This document shows positions 57,372 to 64,000 of a DNA stretch of 64,000 bases, piece after piece. The notes under the pieces are model-generated. The model did no database searches, was not told the DNA's origin, and saw nothing but the letters and a program-made list of their open reading frames with translations. A program made the translations under genes and the position numbers. The stretch covers positions 2,170,001 to 2,234,000 of the forward strand of contig NC_016620.1 of assembly GCF_000210915.2 (NCBI RefSeq), read 5' to 3'. Every line of letters begins with the position of its first letter. Position 1 is the stretch's first letter. The DNA is from Halobacteriovorax marinus SJ (GTDB lineage: Bacteria > Bdellovibrionota > Bacteriovoracia > Bacteriovoracales > Bacteriovoracaceae).

Positions 57372-58463
57372 ATGCAAGTCTACTCAAATGCGACAAAGAC
57401 ATTCTTAAGTATCTGCAGGAATCAAGCTTCTAAGATACTTAAAGATGAAATGGGAATCAATTATGCTCGCTCCAGAGTCAAATGGAAGAATTACTCCATA
57501 CCCCTAAACTTTGTCGTTTTTGAACACGAAACCACACTAGGTTTCTTTAATCACCACCTTTACCAGATTGGACTTAATAAGCGCCTTCTGCTCTTAAATG
57601 ATGAGACCATACTCTCTAATATTATTAGACATGAACTCGCTCACTTTGAAGCCTATCTAAGATATGAGAACGCAATAAAAGACCACGGTGCAGAGTATAG
57701 AGAGCTCTGCAAGTCTCATGGATGGAACGAAGATGTCTACAGTGCCAAACTAAAACTTGAGCATACTCTTCCCCATTTCCAACAAGAGAATAAATCTCAT
57801 TCAAAATTAGTAAATAGAGTTCAAAAACTCTTAAGCCTAGCTAATTCTGATAATGTTAATGAATCTCAATTGGCAACGGCAAAAGCAAATGAGTTATTAC
57901 TTAAATATAATCTAACCCAAGAAGATCTCTCACCTGAAGAGGAAGAAACATATCTACTCAAAGTCCTTGAGGGAACTAAGGTCAACGCAAAGGCCAAGGC
58001 CATTTACGAAATTCTTACTACTTTTAATATTCAACCCGTCTTTAGTCACGCAAAGGGACACTATTATTTAGAAGTCATTGGGGCGAGAGTTAATGTTGAA
58101 CTCGCCCACTACGTTTGTGATTTTCTTATCTTTGAACTAGATAGACTTTGGGCCCTATCGCAGAGAGAGAACCCATCCCTTAAAGGACTTGCGGCGAAGA
58201 ATTCATTCTTTAGAGGTATTGCTAAAGGATATAAAGAGAAAATTAAAGTCATACAAAGAGATAGCTTTACGACAAAAGAGCTTGTTATTTTAAAAGATGA
58301 TCTTGACCTTAGAGTTAAGAATGTCTACTCCAAACTCTCTTACTCCAGCTCAAGTAGGGTAAAAGAAAACTCTAAAGCACTAGGGCTTGGTAGAGAAGTT
58401 GGTAAGAATCTAAAAATAAAGAAATCCATTTCAAATACTCAATCTATTAAATTATTAAGGTAG
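57372..58463 (+). CDS. SprT-like zinc protease fused to DUF2786
   Basis: A 363-residue protein. The SprT-like domain carries RHELAHFEAYL (about residue 87) and a downstream DHGAEYRELC, providing the metal ligands. From about 140 to 180 is a DUF2786 module (KLVNRVQKLLSLANSDN, then ATAKANELLLKYNLTQEDL), and beyond it a further DUF-associated region. The pair is known together in some bacterial proteins; the substrate is unknown. No Shine-Dalgarno; TATAAA from the end of the terminator region ends five bases before the ATG. Confidence 0.85.
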   Translation: MQVYSNATKTFLSICRNQASKILKDEMGINYARSRVKWKNYSIPLNFVVFEHETTLGFFNHHLYQIGLNKRLLLLNDETILSNIIRHELAHFEAYLRYENAIKDHGAEYRELCKSHGWNEDVYSAKLKLEHTLPHFQQENKSHSKLVNRVQKLLSLANSDNVNESQLATAKANELLLKYNLTQEDLSPEEEETYLLKVLEGTKVNAKAKAIYEILTTFNIQPVFSHAKGHYYLEVIGARVNVELAHYVCDFLIFELDRLWALSQRENPSLKGLAAKNSFFRGIAKGYKEKIKVIQRDSFTTKELVILKDDLDLRVKNVYSKLSYSSSSRVKENSKALGLGREVGKNLKIKKSISNTQSIKLLR

Positions 58464-58466
58464 ACT

Positions 58467-58907
58467 ATGACTCCACAAGAGCTAGAAGTTATTTTTAGAA
58501 AAATCTCAAACTTTGATAAACTTCTCGGTTTGAATTTTACGATGGATAATGAGGGAAGAATCACCTACTCCCTTGAAGTTGCCAAGGAACATCTTAGCAG
58601 TCCAAAGACTTGTCACGGTGGAGTTCTAGCAGCAATGATGGACTGTGTGCTAGGTTTGAGTGTCCTTGCCCACTCCGTTACTTTAGACAAATTATGCTCT
58701 ACTGTAGAATTTAAAACAAATTTTATCACACCTGCGAATCTAGGTGATACACTAATTGGAGTGGCCGAATTAGATTATGTTGGAAACTCGCTTGTTGTTT
58801 GCAATGGAACTATTACGTGTAAAGAGTCACAAAGAGTTGTGGCCAAAGGGATGGGGACTTTCAATCTCTACCCTCTTTCTAAAAAGGAGCTTGAAAAATG
58901 GAGCTAA
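58467..58907 (+). CDS. PaaI-like hotdog-fold thioesterase
   Basis: A 146-residue protein of the PaaI/acyl-CoA thioesterase family. The hotdog helix carries CHGGVLAAMMDCVLG with the catalytic Asp, followed by TVEFKTNFITPANLGD and VAKGMGTFN strands. Likely hydrolyses a small acyl-CoA; substrate unknown. TAAGG lies before the ATG, three bases after the preceding gene. The next gene overlaps it by 10 bp. Confidence 0.9.
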   Translation: MTPQELEVIFRKISNFDKLLGLNFTMDNEGRITYSLEVAKEHLSSPKTCHGGVLAAMMDCVLGLSVLAHSVTLDKLCSTVEFKTNFITPANLGDTLIGVAELDYVGNSLVVCNGTITCKESQRVVAKGMGTFNLYPLSKKELEKWS

Positions 58908-59302
58908 AGAGAACGAATCATAAAATCATTGCAGGTGCTCTCTTGATGGGACTCGCCGTTGCTCTTGGAGCGATGGGTGCTCATGCACTTGAGAAGATCT
59001 TAACTCCTAAGAACTTAGCGACATTTAAAACTGGTGTTCACTATCAAATGCTTCATGCGTTTGGACTTATTTTCCTTGGCATTTTAGATAAGCTCTATAG
59101 AGATAAATTTAAAATTGAGACTGCTCTCTTTACTCTTGGGATTATACTCTTCTCTTTTAATTGCTATATTTACTCTCTTACTAATATTAAGGTTTTTGCG
59201 ATGCTCATCCCAATTGGAGGAGTCACTTTCATTATGGGTTGGTTATCACTTGGTCTTAGGTTTTTTAAGATCTCCCGCAATTACGAAGACTTAAGTAATT
59301 AA
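58898..59302 (+). CDS. DUF423 membrane protein
   Basis: A 134-residue membrane protein with about four hydrophobic helices and the DUF423 signature: GALLMGLAVALGAMGAHAL near residue 15, FKTGVHYQMLHAFGLI near 45, and IPIGGVTFIMGWLSL near 105. Family function is not established. AAGGAG lies eight bases before the ATG, inside the end of the thioesterase gene, so it is translationally coupled. Confidence 0.92.
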   Translation: MELKRTNHKIIAGALLMGLAVALGAMGAHALEKILTPKNLATFKTGVHYQMLHAFGLIFLGILDKLYRDKFKIETALFTLGIILFSFNCYIYSLTNIKVFAMLIPIGGVTFIMGWLSLGLRFFKISRNYEDLSN

Positions 59303-59347
59303 TTTACCCTTAAGAAATCCTCAAGTAATTCCGATAAGGAATAAGCA

Positions 59348-59740
59348 ATGAATTTTACCTTGGGGATTAAGGTGTCTACAAAGAAGCAAATTGATAAATA
59401 TATCACAACATGTACAACGACTTTTAAAATGTTTGATCACGATGTGATTATTTCAAAGAATAAAGCAAACCTATGGCACTTCAGCGCTAAGAGAAACGAT
59501 AAAAAGTATCTCGTCTACTGTGCCCCCAACCTATCAAAAGTAAAATCGATAATTAAAATTGCACTTAAGAAAGTTCCTGCTGATTCAAAATTGGTTGTTA
59601 TCTGTAATACTTTTACCAATGAAGAAAAGCAATTGGCAGAAGAGTCTAACTACGCTCTAGTAGATATTCACACTTTACAAAAATACGGAACGGAAATGAT
59701 TGAAGCTAAGAGTAATGATGAGACGAGCTTAGCGGCCTAA
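59348..59740 (+). CDS. small protein of unknown function (130 aa)
   Basis: Basic cytoplasmic protein. The second half (YLVYCAPNLSKVKSIIKI, then LVVICNTFTNEEKQLAEESNYALVDIHTL in two pieces) resembles the C-terminal part of restriction-endonuclease-like (Mrr-type) domains, where a strand-helix unit ends in a D-x-x-x-L, but the catalytic Asp and Glu-x-Lys are not evident. So a nuclease function is not supported. AAGGA lies ten bases before the ATG. The 3' end overlaps the queE end by 4 bp. Confidence 0.65.
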   Translation: MNFTLGIKVSTKKQIDKYITTCTTTFKMFDHDVIISKNKANLWHFSAKRNDKKYLVYCAPNLSKVKSIIKIALKKVPADSKLVVICNTFTNEEKQLAEESNYALVDIHTLQKYGTEMIEAKSNDETSLAA

Positions 59741-60438
59741 ACTTGTTTCTCATCTGGTCCATAGAGCCACTTATGCTGTTGTCCGATAACTCTAAAAATT
59801 GAGCCACCCTCTTCGTTCCATTTAATAACATTTCTAAATCTCTCTAGAGGAAATTCTTCATTCAAGTTATATGACGGTGTTAAGCACCACGGAAAAGATA
59901 AACTCTCATTCATTGATAAGAGTTCGTTGTAAATATCTAAAGTGGCCTCAAAGTCCTCTCTAGTTTCAACAACAGCTTTAATTTGAAATTTATTTGGATA
60001 ATTTTGAATTAACTTATTTAGGTTCTGAACTCTTGTCTTCACACCAGTTGATGGAGTTTTAAAGTCAAAACTAATAAAATCTATTTTATTAAAGATCTCA
60101 TCGACAACTCTTGTACCGGCCGCTTCGATATTTATAAAATACCCTCTCTCTTTTAGTGTCGAAACTAAGAGAGAAACTTGTTCTGTATGAGAAGGGTGAA
60201 GAGGGTCACCACCAGTAATAGAGACGCGCTTAATTCTCTCACCGCCAGCATCTTCAATAGCACCTAGTACTTCATCTAGAGTCCAATTTCGCCCTGTAAA
60301 GTCCCATGTATCTTTAGAGTCACAATTGAGACAACCAATTGCACATCCCTGAAAGCGCACAAAGATCTGTGGTGTTCCAATATGAACTCCCTCGCCTTCA
60401 GTCGCTGGATAAATAGAATTTATTAAAAACGATTTCAA
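59737..60438 (-). CDS. queE: 7-carboxy-7-deazaguanine synthase
   Basis: Radical SAM enzyme of 233 residues for queuosine biosynthesis. The cluster motif is CAIGCLNCD (C-x3-C-x2-C) after EGEGVHIGTPQIFVRF, then TGGDPLHP for SAM binding and a DFKTPSTG segment. These are QueE hallmarks. TTG start at 60438 with AAGG seven bases upstream. It is divergent from the DUF2452 gene; no other que genes are in the window. Confidence 0.93.
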   Translation of the reverse strand: MKSFLINSIYPATEGEGVHIGTPQIFVRFQGCAIGCLNCDSKDTWDFTGRNWTLDEVLGAIEDAGGERIKRVSITGGDPLHPSHTEQVSLLVSTLKERGYFINIEAAGTRVVDEIFNKIDFISFDFKTPSTGVKTRVQNLNKLIQNYPNKFQIKAVVETREDFEATLDIYNELLSMNESLSFPWCLTPSYNLNEEFPLERFRNVIKWNEEGGSIFRVIGQQHKWLYGPDEKQV

Positions 60439-60562
60439 ATGCTTAACCTTCCTCTAGCCCTCACTTATACCATAGAATCAGCACTTAAAAGGTCAGAGTC
60501 TGTAGTCTTTACACAGCTTTTTTAACACTAGCAAGGCTCTTGCTGATAAAAGTCTAAACTTT

Positions 60563-60571
60563 TGATATATT
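60563..60571 (+). promoter_or_regulatory. extended -10 of possible leaderless transcript
   Basis: TGA-TATATT ends eight bases before the ATG at 60580; only a weak AGAAG lies between. Confidence 0.35.
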
Positions 60572-60579
60572 TAGAAGCT

Positions 60580-61047
60580 ATGAAGGATAATAAAGATAAA
60601 TTAGGCAGAGAAATTGATATTAATTCTATTGATAGAAATAGACTAAAGCTCAATGCAAGTGATCTTCCAGGTCTAGTCGCCTATGCAACGAACGCCAGTA
60701 GCGCGCTCATAAATCCAGAAGACGAAGGCAAAATAAAGAGTAAGGCCCTAAGGGCCATGCATCAGCAGACAGCAAAGCAAATGGATCAATTGATGGAGCA
60801 GATGCAACCTTTAATTGAGCAGGCAGCAAAGCTAAAGAAGAGAGTTGAAGTTAGTGAGCTTATTTACGGCGCCCATATCTCTTTTGAACCAATGATTGGT
60901 GAGACCTACCACCTTTATCAAAAAGAAAATGAAGAGCATCTACTCTCCATTATTGGCCCCGATGAATGGGGATCAAATATGCCTTATAAATCTTGGGTAG
61001 CCAGTGTTGAACTACTGGCCGATCACACTTGGGAAGTCCTAGACTAA
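60580..61047 (+). CDS. DUF2452 family protein
   Basis: A 155-residue protein with the DUF2452 pattern: NPEDEGKIKSKALRAMHQQT, an MEQMQPLIEQAAKLKKRV helix, IYGAHISFEPMIGETYHLY and WGSNMPYKSWVASVELLADHTWEV. Family function is unknown. The ATG at 60580 is chosen over a TTG at 60562, which lies within the -10-like stretch. Its last four bases overlap the convergent gene. Confidence 0.85.
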   Translation: MKDNKDKLGREIDINSIDRNRLKLNASDLPGLVAYATNASSALINPEDEGKIKSKALRAMHQQTAKQMDQLMEQMQPLIEQAAKLKKRVEVSELIYGAHISFEPMIGETYHLYQKENEEHLLSIIGPDEWGSNMPYKSWVASVELLADHTWEVLD

Positions 61048-61457
61048 TCTAGGATATAACTCTTCCAAACTTCTAAGATGATGGCGTTGGAGACAAATGT
61101 CTTTTTATCGACAATACATCTAGCATCATCAAGCCAATACTTTTCACCGTTAAATTTATACTTAATGATTTGAGGGGAACCTTTTAATTCTCTACAGGCC
61201 TTAAAACCTGGTGAACCCATTGTTCCAGCATACTTTCTAAAATCTAAAGGTCTTTTGAAGGGCTCTTTTAAGAAGTTGCACTTAAGCTTAGAGCAATTAG
61301 TAGAATAGATACTTCCCTCAGAGTCTTTGCAGATTTTTACATTCTTTATAACTTCTTTTTGGTGCTCGGTATATTTTATCTGTCCATCTTTGCAGACTTC
61401 CTCTGCAAAACTAGATGAGATAAGAATTAAGGAAAGAAAAAATAACTTATTTAACAT
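61044..61457 (-). CDS. small secreted Cys-rich protein next to the papain-like protease (137 aa)
   Basis: Unrecognised. Signal peptide (cleavage near SFA-EE, residue 18) and a basic mature domain with Cys in EVCKDG, KICKDSEG, TNCSKLKCN, FKACRELKG and ARCIVD, seven in all. The ATG lies inside the last codons of the protease gene (11-bp overlap), so it is translationally coupled; a protease partner or inhibitor role is a guess from context. Confidence 0.72.
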   Translation of the reverse strand: MLNKLFFLSLILISSSFAEEVCKDGQIKYTEHQKEVIKNVKICKDSEGSIYSTNCSKLKCNFLKEPFKRPLDFRKYAGTMGSPGFKACRELKGSPQIIKYKFNGEKYWLDDARCIVDKKTFVSNAIILEVWKSYILD

Positions 61458-62844
61458 AGCTCACTCCGTGCATCGACTCTCTTAAGTACTCTTCTGGCAT
61501 CCAGTGATTCCCTCCACCACTTCTGGTTCTGGAATCATAAGAAGAAGCCCTCGTATTTCCCCAACTATTTCTAATTAAGTATTCGCAAGAGCCTGTTTGC
61601 TCATTGAACTTTCTTGCAACAATAATACTCGCATGGCGAGAATCATTATCATGATCTAGCAGGTTACTTAAAGTAGAGGCCTTATAATTGACTCCTATAA
61701 TATCTCCCCCCTCTAATTTCTTATTAATCGTCTCAACCATTGTACTAGAGGATGTAAGCAAGCTATCTTCTTCAAATTTTAAATTGAGATTATTTGCGAT
61801 TCTTTTCTTACAACTCTTGGCCACTGAATTATCAATTAAATCATTGGCCGATGATGATTCTTCTAGGACTTTCACAAAGTCTCCAACAGAGAGAGTTGGA
61901 AAGAGAACGTTAAACTCACCCTCTAGGCGGTTACACTCTAAATCTCTTTCAAAAGATTCAACAGCATTACGGTATTGTAGTCCCGTAAGTTGATTTCGCC
62001 CAAAAACGAGACCTGCTTCAGTGGTTCTATTTCTAAAGTTCTCATAGAGCTTTTCCATTCTTTGATACTCTTTCATTAGATTTGAATCAGTAGAAAAGCT
62101 GTAATCATCACTTGGTAGCTGGGACTCAAGACATAGCCCCTTCTCTAGAGCTTCATTGGCGGCACTGGAAGTAAAGCCTCCCTCCATACTCGTCTCATTA
62201 AATCCAAAAATATCTTTAAAAGAACCATTATTATAATTATTAGCAATATCTATAGCGGAAACTTTCTTACCAAGCTTATGACTAATGAGATCAGCCGCTG
62301 CAAAAGCGTAACACCAACCAATTGAATCTTGGTTTCTTGGTCTATCAATGATTTTTCCATTTCTCACTTCTACCAAAGGAGGTTTTCTATTATCAATTTC
62401 CGTACATTCAAACTTCTTACTAATTGAGTTTGCTCTACCTAAAGAAATTAACCTATTGAGTTCCTTAGAAGCAATTGGACTTTCTACTCCAAGCTCTTTT
62501 CTCACTCTCTCAATTTCATCTCTCTCCCAAATAGGAGCTCTAAACTCACTCACGCGCTTGGCCTCGCTCTCCATAAGTTCTAGATGATTTTCAAGTCCCC
62601 TCTTTTTAAGAGGTATAAAGCTCTTTTCCAGCTCATCGCTTAACTCTTGCTTACAAAAGTGGCGAGCAGTCTTTCTTAAACTTTCAATTTCATGGCTAAC
62701 ATCTCTTCTCTTCGAAGCACTTTCTATATCTTCAAACTTTCCTTTTAAGTAATCACCATACTTGCGACACTCATTAAAAGGAAAAGCTCCAAGAACAGAG
62801 CTAGAGAATAAAAAAATGGTTACACTACTTATTAAATATTTCAA
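61447..62844 (-). CDS. secreted papain-like (C1A) cysteine protease
   Basis: A 465-residue secreted protein. The papain motif is seen as QDSIGWCYAFAAA (active Cys about residue 177), then DSRHASIIVAR with the His (about 404) and YLIRNSWGN with the Asn (about 426). The Q in NQDSIGWC serves the oxyanion hole. A helical N-terminal region of about 150 residues could be the propeptide. A TTG at 62844 is the preferred start: GGAGAGAAG stands just before it and it gives a clean signal peptide; the ATG at 62862 lacks a ribosome site and adds a charged stretch. It is followed by a coupled small Cys-rich gene. Confidence 0.85.
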   Translation of the reverse strand: MKYLISSVTIFLFSSSVLGAFPFNECRKYGDYLKGKFEDIESASKRRDVSHEIESLRKTARHFCKQELSDELEKSFIPLKKRGLENHLELMESEAKRVSEFRAPIWERDEIERVRKELGVESPIASKELNRLISLGRANSISKKFECTEIDNRKPPLVEVRNGKIIDRPRNQDSIGWCYAFAAADLISHKLGKKVSAIDIANNYNNGSFKDIFGFNETSMEGGFTSSAANEALEKGLCLESQLPSDDYSFSTDSNLMKEYQRMEKLYENFRNRTTEAGLVFGRNQLTGLQYRNAVESFERDLECNRLEGEFNVLFPTLSVGDFVKVLEESSSANDLIDNSVAKSCKKRIANNLNLKFEEDSLLTSSSTMVETINKKLEGGDIIGVNYKASTLSNLLDHDNDSRHASIIVARKFNEQTGSCEYLIRNSWGNTRASSYDSRTRSGGGNHWMPEEYLRESMHGVSYVK

Positions 62845-62999
62845 TCTTCTCTCCACTACCATCAATTATACTTCACTCATTTAATTATATTGAGATAGAA
62901 ATTTTATCCCTTTGCTAAAGTACTTAAATTACAGGGCTTCAAGAACAGTGATTTGTTTATCGACTGCCTAGTTTATGAGTTTTAAGGCCAAGTAATTCA

Positions 63000-63008
63000 T
63001 GTTACTTT
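63000..63008 (+). promoter_or_regulatory. extended -10 of possible leaderless transcript
   Basis: TGT-TACTTT ends six bases before the ATG at 63015; no Shine-Dalgarno is present. Confidence 0.4.
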
Positions 63009-63014
63009 TAAGCA

Positions 63015-63548
63015 ATGGATATAAATAAAGAATTTGAACAAGTTATAGAGAAACTCAAAAAAAATGAAAGACCGCTTCTTAAGTATAGTGAAGATGAATT
63101 TCACGCTATCAATGAAGAGTGGTCAAAACTCCTAGAGACTAAAAACTACAAAGATCTGCACAAGATCTTTTGTATTCTAGATAATACTCAAAATTACTCC
63201 AATATCTTTAGTGAAAATATTTTTAAAACTTTCTCGATTAAAGATGATGAAATTCTCATCTACAATTTAAGTGCTGCCAGTAAACACATCATTGCTTATC
63301 ACCAGAAAAAGGGAGAGCGCACCCCCTTTGAGTTATTAAATATTTTTAAAGAGCTTCTCCATCATCAAAGCCCAGAGGTTTTAGAGTGGACACTACGAAC
63401 AGTTGAACAACTTGGAAGCCAAGCAATTTTTCTAAAAGATGATATAATTAAAGCGAAGCCTGGAATAATGAGCTTATTCGATAAGCACAAGAAGGCCTCG
63501 AAGCAGATTATAGAAATGTTAGAAAAGAGATGGAGTCCGCGCAAATGA
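63015..63548 (+). CDS. helical protein of unknown function (177 aa)
   Basis: Unrecognised. The protein is nearly all helical (EQVIEKLKKNERPLL, then SPEVLEWTLRTVEQLGSQA and IIEMLEKRW) and looks like HEAT/ARM-type repeats, which usually mediate protein contacts. No signal peptide, no Cys motif. A -10-like TACTTT ends six bases before the ATG. The next ATG overlaps its TGA. Confidence 0.6.
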   Translation: MDINKEFEQVIEKLKKNERPLLKYSEDEFHAINEEWSKLLETKNYKDLHKIFCILDNTQNYSNIFSENIFKTFSIKDDEILIYNLSAASKHIIAYHQKKGERTPFELLNIFKELLHHQSPEVLEWTLRTVEQLGSQAIFLKDDIIKAKPGIMSLFDKHKKASKQIIEMLEKRWSPRK

Positions 63549-63901
63549 GTTCAAGTCAATCAGATGCCAATGCAGCCTATGAAAGATTAATGTCTGTAAC
63601 CAACGCCGTTGGTAAAAAGCATTTTATTGATGACCCTACGGCCTATCAAGTACAAATAAGACCTGATAAGAGTGTGAGCCCTGGAAAGTTTTTAAATGAC
63701 CCACTTATTCCCGGTGGCTATAAAGCTCACCCCACAACTATCAGGGCCATGAAAAAAGATATCTTTGCTGCCGGCAGTGAGCTTTTTGAAGACCTCGAGT
63801 TCATTATAAATTGTGACAGTTGTAAGGCCGAGCTAGACCTCCAATTCTGGCATTTCTGCCCTTTTTGCGAAGCCCAATTTCCAAAGTCTTGCGTCAAGTA
63901 G
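63545..63901 (+). CDS. small zinc-ribbon protein (118 aa)
   Basis: Unrecognised protein whose C-terminal 35 residues carry two Cys pairs, CDSC and FCPFC, about 17 residues apart, in the pattern of a zinc ribbon. The first 80 residues are polar (YERLMSVTNAV, DDPTAYQVQIRPDKS). Start at 63545 because the ATG overlaps the stop of the 63015 gene (ATGA), a coupled pair; the frame begins five codons earlier at 63530. Function unknown; the ribbon may bind nucleic acid or protein. Confidence 0.65.
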   Translation: MSSSQSDANAAYERLMSVTNAVGKKHFIDDPTAYQVQIRPDKSVSPGKFLNDPLIPGGYKAHPTTIRAMKKDIFAAGSELFEDLEFIINCDSCKAELDLQFWHFCPFCEAQFPKSCVK

Positions 63902-64000
63902 CTAAAACCTCGTTCACTTGTCAACTTTTGTAAGATTATTAGATTTTACGAGTGCGGCTAGTCATCAGTAGATTACTTCTAAATAAAATTAAGATCAGCA

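Noticed and set aside
59310-59337. FliA-like promoter TTAAGAAA-N12-TCCGATAA before the 59348 gene
   Set aside because: The same bases form the AAGGA ribosome site, and the start would leave almost no leader; not separable from chance.
1-64000. Insertion sequences, prophage, CRISPR array, restriction or toxin-antitoxin genes
   Set aside because: I found no transposase, integrase, Cas, methylase or toxin motif and no spaced repeat array in either strand.

Overview
The window is AT-rich bacterial chromosome, densely packed on both strands, with no rRNA, tRNA, CRISPR array, transposase or phage gene that I can see. Core genes (ffh, dus, uvrB, lysA, carD, ndk, sucCD, sdhCAB, queE) are mixed with many signal-peptide or lipobox proteins, several hydrolases (an S8 protease, a papain-like protease, small zincins, a protein-glutaminase-like deamidase), a flagellin and a chemotaxis-like operon. 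Small-genome-style packing, low GC, a four-helix-or-more single-anchor SdhC, CarD and a large secretome suggest a motile marine predator of the Bdellovibrionota (Halobacteriovorax/Bacteriovorax type). That taxonomic guess is inference; no marker gene proves it.

Layout. 1-3 kb: 3' part of a surface protein built from fibrinogen-C-like repeats. 3-6.7 kb: ffh and a HAD phosphatase (minus), tRNA-dihydrouridine synthase, cytochrome c. 7-19.2 kb: a block of plus-strand envelope genes (712-aa secreted protein, 1698-aa Cys-rich lipoprotein, small secreted protein, EEP nuclease, S8 protease, lipoprotein, DUF523). 19.2-21.6 kb: histidine kinase and flagellin (minus). 21.9-27.1 kb: five-gene chemotaxis-like operon (acidic receiver-like scaffold, degenerate HD-GYP, CheY, Hpt-like protein lacking its His, CheX). 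27-29.2 kb: metallophosphoesterase, small secreted protein, zincin. 29.1-37.1 kb: minus-strand cluster of six secreted proteins, including two paralogues, one with a stop codon in its signal peptide. 37.5-46.9 kb: uvrB, lysA, carD, sucC-sucD-ndk operon, MBL hydrolase, GYF_2 membrane protein. 47-53.6 kb: protein-glutaminase-like protein with a small partner, a ureohydrolase, and a 1064-aa secreted coiled-coil protein. 53.9-59.7 kb: sdhCAB, SprT-DUF2786 protein, thioesterase, DUF423. 59.7-64 kb: queE, DUF2452, papain-like protease with a small partner, two small hypothetical genes.

Gene expression. Three plus-strand promoters plus one in front of flagellin share the same flagellar-sigma-like geometry (TTAA box, 11 bp, CCGATAA-type box). 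Many plus-strand genes have no Shine-Dalgarno but carry a -10-like hexamer ending about 6 bases before the start codon, which suggests widespread leaderless mRNAs. Good intrinsic terminators follow flagellin, sdhB, the ureohydrolase, the 17799-18713 lipoprotein, ndk and two genes of the secreted cluster. The strongest candidates for something undescribed are the chemotaxis-like operon at 21.9-27.1 kb, the secreted Cys-rich cluster at 29.1-37.1 kb, and a GC-richer, hairpin-rich 117-bp insert between two copies of the ndk 3' end at 41.5 kb.
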